Origin: Pseudomonadota bacterium
GTDB taxonomy: Bacteria; Pseudomonadota; Alphaproteobacteria; Micavibrionales; UBA1664
Assembly (NCBI GenBank): GCA_009926935.1
Contig: RFNZ01000012.1
Span: forward strand, 1 to 60,831
Direction of reading: 5' to 3'
DNA: 60,831 bases
Part shown: one piece after another, positions 54,922 to 60,831 of the stretch
Layout: every line of letters begins with the position of its first letter
How positions within the stretch are numbered: position 1 is the first letter of the stretch
The notes under the pieces: generated by a model
Told to the model about the DNA's origin: nothing
Database searches by the model: none
Seen by the model: the letters and a program-made list of their open reading frames with translations, nothing else
Translations under genes and position numbers: made by a program

Positions 54922-55755
54922 TCAATTTTTGGGATTGATCACACAGGCGCGTACCCACCACGAGGGGTTCGCGCCTGAAATTTTGGCAGCGCCGTGCATG
55001 GCCGCTTCCATATCCTCAAAGATACCGAACACCGATGACCCCGAGCCTGTCATGCGTGCAAGCAGGCATCCGTGAGACGCCGTCAGTGCCTCAAGAGTGT
55101 TGTCAATGAGCGGCGTAAAAGTAAGGGCCGCTTCCAGTAAATCGTTCCGGCCCCGCAAAATCCAGTCACCGGAAAGAGCCGCCTCCGAAAAACTTCGCTG
55201 GCTTGCCGCATACGCTTTGAAAACCGCGCCTGTTTCAAGCGCAACGCCGGGCCAAACGACAACCGCAGGCATGGAAGGCACATCAAACGGAGATTGTTTC
55301 TCGCCGATCCCCTCGACCATGGCCGCAACGCCCCGCAGCATGAAGGGCAGCTCGGCCCCGATCTCAAGACCCATCGCGCACAGGGCATCGATATCATAAG
55401 GCGACCCCCAGATCGCATTGAGGGCATGCATGGCAGCAGCCGCATCCGCAGACCCGCCGCCAAGCCCCGCGCCAGCAGGTACGTTTTTACGAAGGCGGAT
55501 GGAAATATCGGCATTCCGGCCTGCGTGCCTTTCCATGAGACGCATGGCACGCGTCACGAGATTATCCTCGCCCAAAGGCGCATGGGATGAAAACGGCCCC
55601 TCCACACTCAGCGTGTAGGAGGATGCAGGGTCAATGTGCATGACATCGCCGATATCACAAGGAGCCATCACGGATTGCAGCAGGTGATACCCGTCTGCCC
55701 TCCGTCCGGTGATATGGAGCGTCAAATTGATCTTCGCGGATGCAAAAAACCTCAT
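54922..55755 (-). CDS. ispE: 4-diphosphocytidyl-2-C-methyl-D-erythritol kinase
   Basis: A 277-residue GHMP kinase of the non-mevalonate isoprenoid pathway. The N-terminus (FASAKINLTLHITGRRADGYHLLQSV) and the ATP-binding loop PAGAGLGGGSADAAAAMHAL are intact. The late MTGSGSSVFGIF motif completes the family. It is convergent with the PodJ-like gene and divergent from the SCP2 gene. Confidence 0.95.
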   Translation of the reverse strand: MRFFASAKINLTLHITGRRADGYHLLQSVMAPCDIGDVMHIDPASSYTLSVEGPFSSHAPLGEDNLVTRAMRLMERHAGRNADISIRLRKNVPAGAGLGGGSADAAAAMHALNAIWGSPYDIDALCAMGLEIGAELPFMLRGVAAMVEGIGEKQSPFDVPSMPAVVVWPGVALETGAVFKAYAASQRSFSEAALSGDWILRGRNDLLEAALTFTPLIDNTLEALTASHGCLLARMTGSGSSVFGIFEDMEAAMHGAAKISGANPSWWVRACVINPKN

Positions 55756-55805
55756 AACTAGGCTTTTACCATTTCATGATAGGATTGACCAAGAAAGGAT
55801 ATGCC

Positions 55806-56108
55806 ATGTCCCTTGAACCGATCGTCGCAAAATTCAGCGAAAAAATGAAATCCCATCCCGAATTCCGGGCCACGGTCAAATTCGACCTCGGGGCGGACGG
55901 CATCATCCATGTCGATGCCAGCAAACGCCCCGGCGTCGTAAAGATGGAAGATGGCGAGGCCGCACTGACACTGATCCTCTCCAAAGACCTTCTGAACGGG
56001 TTCCTGACAGGCACCAAGGACCCCAACGTGGCTTATCTTACAGGAAAGCTCAAAATAAAAGGCCCCATGGGCCTTGCTATGAAGCTGAACGCTTTCCTTG
56101 AAGATTAG
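55806..56108 (+). CDS. SCP-2 sterol-transfer family protein
   Basis: A 100-residue protein of the SCP2 lipid-binding fold: VKFDLGADGIIHVDASKRPGVV and DGEAALTLILSKDLLNGFLTGTKDPNVAYLTGKLKIKGPMGLAMKLNAFL (the family's core, here read in parts). AAGGATATGCC precedes the ATG at 55806, and an earlier in-frame ATG at 55776 is possible. It likely binds fatty acyl or sterol-like lipids in the cytoplasm. Its 3' end overlaps the convergent surf1 by 32 bases. Confidence 0.9.
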   Translation: MSLEPIVAKFSEKMKSHPEFRATVKFDLGADGIIHVDASKRPGVVKMEDGEAALTLILSKDLLNGFLTGTKDPNVAYLTGKLKIKGPMGLAMKLNAFLED

Positions 56109-56814
56109 GCACAACGACTGCCAATACAAACAACACGACTGTCAGCGCAGCCATCCCGAACCAGAAGATGGCATAGTTTTTATGTTCGTTACGCATGTTG
56201 GTAAGCGCAGGTGCCGGACGCAATGTTGAATCGTCGGGCGGGGTGCTGGTTTCCATGAACAGGGCAAGCGGCGCAAAATTGGGGATGCGCAGCGTATTGG
56301 CAATGGCATCGACATTGAGGGCGCGCCAGTTTTTGGGGTCATCAGCGATCATCGCCCCTTCAAGGTCAGACTCGCGCAAGGCCCCCGTAATGGTAACGAT
56401 ACCCCTAGGCGGCGAGCTCTCGATCATCATCATGGTCATATTGTCAGGCACCCAACCACGGTTAACCATAACCGCCGTACCGTCATTGAGCATCAGTGGC
56501 GTGACGATCCAGTACCCGAGCACGCCGTCCATCTGGTGCGGGCCAACCCTGACATTTTTTTCTGTAAGCCATACGCCTGTGAGATAGCCGCGGTTGAGAT
56601 TATAAACCACCGAGTCCACTTTTTGGGCCAGTGGCACCTGTGTAGCATCGACTGATTTCTGGGCCTCGACGCCCGCAATGAGGCCCTGTTTCCACTCAAG
56701 GCGTTCAAGTTGCCAGAACCCCATCTTGAGAAAAACCGCAACGGTAATCAAGACAACGAGGCCCGCGAATAAAGGTTTGAAATCTCTGGGTTCGCTTGTC
56801 ATAGTCTGCTTCAT
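56077..56814 (-). CDS. SURF1 family cytochrome oxidase biogenesis protein
   Basis: A 245-residue membrane protein. It has an N-terminal anchor followed by the GFWQLERLEWKQGLIA motif, and a second membrane segment near the C-terminus (IFWFGMAALTVVLFVLAVV). The middle contains TPLMLNDGTAVMVNRGWVP, typical of SURF1. It assists heme a insertion into the oxidase. The ATG at 56814 overlaps the divergent gene at 56813. An ATG at 56802 is possible. Confidence 0.92.
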   Translation of the reverse strand: MKQTMTSEPRDFKPLFAGLVVLITVAVFLKMGFWQLERLEWKQGLIAGVEAQKSVDATQVPLAQKVDSVVYNLNRGYLTGVWLTEKNVRVGPHQMDGVLGYWIVTPLMLNDGTAVMVNRGWVPDNMTMMMIESSPPRGIVTITGALRESDLEGAMIADDPKNWRALNVDAIANTLRIPNFAPLALFMETSTPPDDSTLRPAPALTNMRNEHKNYAIFWFGMAALTVVLFVLAVVVPNLQGKRSAS

Positions 56815-57817
56815 GTTGGCTCAGCCCGATCCGCCTTTTGAATTCGTGACCGCGCCACACCTTTTGGTGTGGTCGGAAGAAGAACTGCGCCATAAAGCAG
56901 CGCTGTCCTGCGCCAAGTTGAAACGACAGGAAAGGCATCTTGCTTTAAGACACGTGACGATTATCGGCACACGGTCGATTGATTTCAATAGTCTTCATAA
57001 AGATAAGGACTCGGTAAGGCTGGCCCTCGCTCTGCGCTATCTTATGGAGTCAGGCGTTCCGGTAAGCCCCGACTTTGTGGTCGACTGCGTTGATTTTCGG
57101 GACAAGCGCGATTTTTTAGAGGAAACCGGAGAGACGGATATCGTCTTTGCTTCCTACATCCGCGGCAGACCTTCGACATCATCAAGGCATTACACACCCG
57201 CCTTTGAAATGGATGTTGCCGAGGATTTTGGCCAGAGCGCCAACCTGCAAAGCGAGACAGAGTGGGCCTATTACCATGCACAAAGCCCGCTGACCGAACG
57301 CGAGGGATGGAAGAACCGCGTCGAAAACTCAGGGGCAAAAATCTTCATGGCCTTCGGTGGAGACATCGAAGTGGGCACAGGACACGTGGTAGGCCGGGAT
57401 GCGGATTCAGCCTTTGCGACCATCATAGCCAATCCGGATATAACGGATGCCAATGTCAGACGGAAGCAGATGACGTTCCCTTATATTTATCCGTATGCCA
57501 AAGATCTGGACCTGCCGATGATGTGGCTTGGCATCGCCATGCGCAAAAGCTACGGGCGAGATGTCCAGCGTCTGATCCGGCAGGAACCATCAACCTTTAT
57601 GACCAGAAAAATGCTGACTCTATTCCGACAGGGCTATGAACCAGCGCTCAAAGCGCCGGATGTCGGCCTTGTATCTATTTGGCGGAATGGCGGGCTACTC
57701 CCAGCTCTGCGGACGGTGCTTAAACTGAAGGGCCACGACATAGGCTTTAATTGGGCGCAGCGTAAAAAAGCAGATGCAGAGCGCAACAGCCGTCCACAAA
57801 ACGGCATGTACCCATAG
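56813..57817 (+). CDS. Hypothetical protein, 334 residues, antisense within the oxidase operon
   Basis: I do not recognise it. It begins MLAQPDPPFEFVTAPHLLVW and has no signal or membrane segment. Acidic, aromatic stretches such as ETEWAYYHAQSPLTERE appear in the middle. The start overlaps surf1 in a CATG and has no clear ribosome site, so a GTG at 56843 is an alternative. The 3' end overlaps the DUF983 gene by 123 bases in opposite orientation. In most alphaproteobacteria DUF983 and surf1 are adjacent on one strand, so this looks like an insertion into the operon. Confidence 0.7.
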   Translation: MLAQPDPPFEFVTAPHLLVWSEEELRHKAALSCAKLKRQERHLALRHVTIIGTRSIDFNSLHKDKDSVRLALALRYLMESGVPVSPDFVVDCVDFRDKRDFLEETGETDIVFASYIRGRPSTSSRHYTPAFEMDVAEDFGQSANLQSETEWAYYHAQSPLTEREGWKNRVENSGAKIFMAFGGDIEVGTGHVVGRDADSAFATIIANPDITDANVRRKQMTFPYIYPYAKDLDLPMMWLGIAMRKSYGRDVQRLIRQEPSTFMTRKMLTLFRQGYEPALKAPDVGLVSIWRNGGLLPALRTVLKLKGHDIGFNWAQRKKADAERNSRPQNGMYP

Positions 57818-58054
57818 AGCCGGCTCAAAGACCGCATCAAAAAGAAGCGCGGCAGGAACAAGCAAAAAACCCAATATAAAAACCATAAAAACAGCAGGGC
57901 CATCGCCGCTGTCATTACGGGCAAGCGCAAGCTGGCAGGTATCGCATGCCTCGACGATCTCGAGTGTGAGGCCCTTTTTAAAAAGAGAGCCGCGACCACA
58001 GCGCGGGCACACGCAGCGTAAGCCCGCATCAAGAGGCGTGGGTGTGATAAACAA
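57695..58054 (-). CDS. DUF983 membrane protein
   Basis: A 119-residue protein with an N-terminal CPRCGRGSLF and CDTCQLALAR zinc-ribbon pair, then two hydrophobic segments (VFMVFILGFLLVPAALLFDAV and LWTAVALCICFFTL). The start is a TTG immediately after the ctaE stop (TAATTG), giving translational coupling. It is a regular member of the oxidase operon with unknown role. The 3' end overlaps the convergent 334-residue gene. Confidence 0.88.
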   Translation of the reverse strand: MFITPTPLDAGLRCVCPRCGRGSLFKKGLTLEIVEACDTCQLALARNDSGDGPAVFMVFILGFLLVPAALLFDAVFEPALWVHAVLWTAVALCICFFTLRPIKAYVVALQFKHRPQSWE

Positions 58055-58918
58055 TTAAATCAGTCCGTGGACTTCATGATGCTCGGCCGTGCCGCCGCCC
58101 CAGTAGTAAACGGCAACAAAGAGAAAGAGCCAAACCACGTCAACAAAGTGCCAGTACCACGCAGCAGCCTCAAAACCAAAATGACTCTCAGGTTTGAAGT
58201 GGCCCTTCATGTTTCTAAAAAGGCACACCGCCAAAAACAGCGTACCAACGAGCACGTGGAAACCGTGGAAACCCGTCGCCATGAAGAACGCTGACGGGAA
58301 GATGCCGTCCTTAAAACCAAACGGCGCATGGACATACTCATACGCCTGAAAGAACAGGAATGAAACACCAAGGCCGACAGTAACAGCAAGCGCACGCGTC
58401 GCCTCTTTGGTATTGCCCTCAATAACCTCGTGATGCGCCCAGGTAACAGTGCATCCCGAGAGCAGCAGGATCATGGTCATAAGCAAGGGCAGGTCAAAAG
58501 GCGGGATAGTATGGATACCGGCAGGAGGCCACACGCCATCATGCGGATAGAGCGCAGCACCGATAAAGCCCCAGAAAAACGCAACGAAGAACATGACCTC
58601 GGAAGCGATGAACAGCATCATGCCGAAACGGAAGCCGATCTTGGCCACTTCCGTATGCGCTTTTTCGGCAACGGCTTCAAAAATGATATCTTTCCACCAG
58701 AGATACATGACCGTAACAACGGCACACAAACCGACAATTGGGCCCCAGACACCGACTTTGACACCCATAAGGGTCATATCGCCGTTATGCATGAAATAAA
58801 CCATGAGAATGGCCATAAGACCTGCCGCAAGCGAACCCACCAGCGGCCACACGCTGGGGCGAACAAGGTGGTACGGGTGCGGTTTTCCGCTGGATGTGTA
58901 TTCAATGGTATCGGCCAT
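58055..58918 (-). CDS. ctaE: Cytochrome c oxidase subunit III
   Basis: A 287-residue membrane subunit of aa3-type oxidase with seven hydrophobic segments. KPHPYHLVRPSVWPLVGSLAAG, FFWGFIGAALYPHDGVWPP, TATGFHGFHVLVGTLFL-type text (here FFMATGFHGFHVLVGTLFLA) and HFVDVVWLFLFVAVYYWG are typical. The start is the ATG at 58918. It is between ctaG and DUF983. Confidence 0.96.
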   Translation of the reverse strand: MADTIEYTSSGKPHPYHLVRPSVWPLVGSLAAGLMAILMVYFMHNGDMTLMGVKVGVWGPIVGLCAVVTVMYLWWKDIIFEAVAEKAHTEVAKIGFRFGMMLFIASEVMFFVAFFWGFIGAALYPHDGVWPPAGIHTIPPFDLPLLMTMILLLSGCTVTWAHHEVIEGNTKEATRALAVTVGLGVSFLFFQAYEYVHAPFGFKDGIFPSAFFMATGFHGFHVLVGTLFLAVCLFRNMKGHFKPESHFGFEAAAWYWHFVDVVWLFLFVAVYYWGGGTAEHHEVHGLI

Positions 58919-58943
58919 GGTCTGTCCTTGGGCTGTTCGAGTA

Positions 58944-59537
58944 CTAATCGGGCGAATTGTAAAGGTCTTGGAGGGCATTCTCAAGGGCCTTGGAGTCGGC
59001 CTTAAAAAACGTGTACGAAAGAGTAATTGTCTTGAGACCTTTTAGGTTAGGGTCGTTCACGATCTCGGGGTCCACGAAAAAGGCGATCGGCATGTGGGCC
59101 TCCTGCCCTCCGGCCAGAGCCTGCCGCCCGAAGCAAAAGCACTGGGTTTTGTGGAAATACTTGCCCGCACCCTCAGGCAAAACATTAAAAATAGCTGTAC
59201 CTTCAATGGGTTGCGACGTCAGATTTTTAGCCTTGAACGATGTAAAACCTTTCTCCCCGATCCTGATCGTGAGAGACGGATGATCCGCCACAAAAGACCA
59301 CGGCATCCCCTGCGCAACGTCGGCATTGAACCGGATGGTCATGACCTGATCCAAAACCTTTTCGGCGACGGCATTGGGATCGATATTGGGCGTACCGCCA
59401 AAACCCGTTACCTGACAGAAAAGCCGATAAAGCGGAACCGAGGCAAAGCTGAGCAAAAGCATACCGACAATAACAGCAAGGACGATAAGGCCAGCACGCT
59501 GGTTTTTGCGGATAAGCTCATCCTGCGGCGAGGTCAT
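58944..59537 (-). CDS. ctaG: Cytochrome c oxidase assembly protein CtaG (Cox11)
   Basis: A 197-residue membrane-anchored copper chaperone that builds the CuB centre of oxidase. One N-terminal anchor (AGLIVLAVIVGMLLLSFASVPLY), then the periplasmic domain with FCQVTGFGGT and the copper site KTQCFCFGRQ. Length is normal. Its start overlaps the upstream SDR stop by 4 bases. Confidence 0.96.
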   Translation of the reverse strand: MTSPQDELIRKNQRAGLIVLAVIVGMLLLSFASVPLYRLFCQVTGFGGTPNIDPNAVAEKVLDQVMTIRFNADVAQGMPWSFVADHPSLTIRIGEKGFTSFKAKNLTSQPIEGTAIFNVLPEGAGKYFHKTQCFCFGRQALAGGQEAHMPIAFFVDPEIVNDPNLKGLKTITLSYTFFKADSKALENALQDLYNSPD

Positions 59538-60292
59538 GCAAATCGCTCGACTGCAAGTGGGCCAAAGCTTTGCGTGGTGGGCATGATTTCAATCGAATTC
59601 ACGTTTACATGCGCGGGCAGCGTGGCGCACCACACAACAGCCTCCGCAATATCGGAAGGGCTAAGCGGATGAGTATTGGCATAGACCGCCTTAGCGCGCG
59701 CGGCATCACCCTTAAAGCGGGCCAGTGAAAACTGCGTCTCGACCATGCCGGGCTCGATATTCGTAACCCTGACGGAGGTGCCCTGTAAATCCGCCCGCAC
59801 CGCAAGCGAAAACTGCCGGACAAACGCCTTTGAGGCACAATACACATGCCCGCCGGGATAAGGCCAGTTGCCGGCGGTCGACCCGATATTGATGATATGC
59901 CCGCGCTTGGCGGATACCATGCGCGGCAGGATATGCCGCGTCATGTGCACAAGCCCGCGCACGTTGATATCGATCATGGCATCCCAATCATCAAGGTTGC
60001 TCTCATGCGCTTTTTCAAGCCCCAAAGCACCACCTGCATTATTGACCAGCACATCGATATCCTGAAACTCGGGCGGGATCGCGCATACGGCAGTCTCGAT
60101 TGCCTTTGGATCCGCCATGTCGCAAACAAGGCTATAGACAGGTACTGAAAGCGCGCTCACTAGCGCCGCAACCTTTTTGGCATCACGCCCATGAACGATG
60201 ACCTTGCAGCCGAGCGCCGCAAACCTGTCAACAAAGGCCCGGCCAAAATCACCCGTAGCACCCGTTATTAAAACGCAATTGGGTTTGTGCAT
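59534..60292 (-). CDS. Short-chain dehydrogenase/reductase in the oxidase operon
   Basis: A 252-residue SDR with GATGDFGRAFVDRFAALG at the cofactor site, NNAGG and the active-site YCASKAFVRQF. It resembles YdfG/serine-type 3-hydroxy acid dehydrogenases. It begins with ATG at 60292 (overlapping the small upstream subunit stop) and is coupled to ctaG. An SDR here is not part of the usual oxidase operon, so it may be a local addition. Confidence 0.88.
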   Translation of the reverse strand: MHKPNCVLITGATGDFGRAFVDRFAALGCKVIVHGRDAKKVAALVSALSVPVYSLVCDMADPKAIETAVCAIPPEFQDIDVLVNNAGGALGLEKAHESNLDDWDAMIDINVRGLVHMTRHILPRMVSAKRGHIINIGSTAGNWPYPGGHVYCASKAFVRQFSLAVRADLQGTSVRVTNIEPGMVETQFSLARFKGDAARAKAVYANTHPLSPSDIAEAVVWCATLPAHVNVNSIEIMPTTQSFGPLAVERFA

Positions 60293-60411
60293 CACGTAAC
60301 CGACATCCTGAGAATGGTAACAAGGAAAACGATCGCAATAAAACCAAGCACGGCAGCAAGCACGGCATAGTTTTTTACGCGGCGGCGGGTATGGAGTTCA
60401 CTTTGGGGCAT
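60292..60411 (-). CDS. Small single-span oxidase-operon protein (CoxF-like), 39 residues
   Basis: MPQSELHTRRRVKNYAVLAA is followed by a single hydrophobic segment (VLGFIAIVFLVTILRM). Its position between ctaB and ctaG suggests the tiny CoxF-type subunit often found there. The stop overlaps the SDR start (TGATG). The frame is short and easily missed. Confidence 0.7.
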   Translation of the reverse strand: MPQSELHTRRRVKNYAVLAAVLGFIAIVFLVTILRMSVT

Positions 60412-60421
60412 GCCCTATTAT

Positions 60422-60831
60422 CTAGAACAGAACGAGGGCTGTGAAAATGGCGAAAAGATAAAAAATCGAGTAGCCGAACATTTGCCGGGCTGCACGATAG
60501 CCCTCTTTTTCCTGCATGACACGGATCGCCGAAACGATAAAAAGAAACCCGAGAACCGCGGCGGATATCGCATAACCGACACCCGCAACCCCCAGATAAT
60601 AAGGCGCAACCGCTAAAGGAAAGAGCACGATTGTATACCCCAGCATCAGGCGTTTTGTGGCTTCAGGCCCGACAACGCAGGGCATCATGGGTATACCCGC
60701 GCGCTTGTAGTCATCGCTCGAAAACAGCGCGAGCGCCCAGAAATGCGGCGGGGTCCAGAAAAAGATGATCAAAAACAGCACGATCGCAGCAAGATCAACG
60801 CTGCCGGTCACGGCGGCCCAGCCGATCATAG
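60422..60831 (-). CDS. ctaB: Protoheme IX farnesyltransferase, C-terminal part (cut by window end)
   Basis: At least 135 residues of a UbiA-type membrane prenyltransferase that makes heme O. VIGWAAVTGS-like start (here MIGWAAVTGSVDLAAIVLFLIIFFWTPPHFWALAL) and YKRAGIPMMPCVVG are family-specific. The gene begins beyond base 60831. Confidence 0.92.
   Translation of the reverse strand, partial: MIGWAAVTGSVDLAAIVLFLIIFFWTPPHFWALALFSSDDYKRAGIPMMPCVVGPEATKRLMLGYTIVLFPLAVAPYYLGVAGVGYAISAAVLGFLFIVSAIRVMQEKEGYRAARQMFGYSIFYLFAIFTALVLF

Noticed and set aside
1..60831. CRISPR array, prophage or transposase
   Set aside because: No regularly spaced short repeats and no transposase, integrase or phage structural gene were seen.

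Overview
The window is a gene-dense chromosomal segment of an alphaproteobacterium. The evidence is a GcrA cell-cycle regulator with GANTC sites upstream, a CtrA-type box ahead of a chemoreceptor, a single Rel/Spo homologue beside rpoZ, the run acpS-lepB-rnc-era, the cytochrome oxidase assembly order ctaB-small subunit-ctaG-ctaE-DUF983-surf1, and a PodJ-like Sel1/peptidoglycan-binding protein. Composition is moderate in GC with one visibly AT-rich island. I cannot place the species; a lineage near Micavibrionales or Rhodospirillales is a guess.

Layout. 1-9.6 kb: chemoreceptor, uracil-DNA glycosylase, rpoZ, rsh, then DUF2062-acpS-lepB-rnc-era and gcrA. 9.6-17.7 kb: two small unrecognised genes, an M23 murein peptidase, rlmN with a lipase and an unknown gene, a membrane SNase-like protein, uppP-rsmD, tadA, bcp. 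17.7-26.9 kb: a YhdP/AsmA-like protein, plsY, dprA, topA and an MFS transporter, with two palindromic intergenic repeats. 26.9-29.2 kb: an accessory island holding two orphan genes, separated by a relic junction made of diverged copies of the 3' ends of both flanking housekeeping genes. 29.1-32.4 kb: acyl-CoA dehydrogenase, a charged small protein and a second HExxH protein. 32.5-35.6 kb: a zinc-uptake locus (znuB, znuC, znuA, zur) around a palindromic Zur-type operator. 35.5-39.7 kb: an RND efflux pump whose permease is frameshifted, plus its fusion protein. 39.8-44.4 kb: ABC-F protein, CHAP lipoprotein and an OmpR/EnvZ-type two-component pair. 44.5-50.3 kb: a tight seven-gene lipid-modification operon (FAD oxidoreductase, DUF1365, CFA-type methyltransferase, chalcone-isomerase-like, DUF3833, SDR, esterase). 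50.4-52.7 kb: plsC, cdsA-like and CDP-alcohol transferase genes. 52.7-60.8 kb: tRNA-Gln, PodJ-like protein, ispE, SCP2 protein, surf1, an unknown gene, and the oxidase assembly operon, cut by the window end inside ctaB.

Functional themes are envelope and lipid metabolism (acpS, plsY, plsC, cdsA-like, CDP-alcohol transferase, uppP, M23, YhdP-like, CFA-type cluster), stress and cell-cycle control (rsh, gcrA), zinc homeostasis and respiration. The most unusual structure is the MFS/acyl-CoA-dehydrogenase junction at 26.8-29.2 kb. It looks like a tandem insertion of alternative cargo genes flanked by diverged 3' ends of the neighbours. Other points worth attention are two HExxH proteins of unknown role, several small genes (40, 54, 78, 39 and 11 residues), and a minus-strand terminator with no annotated gene behind it.
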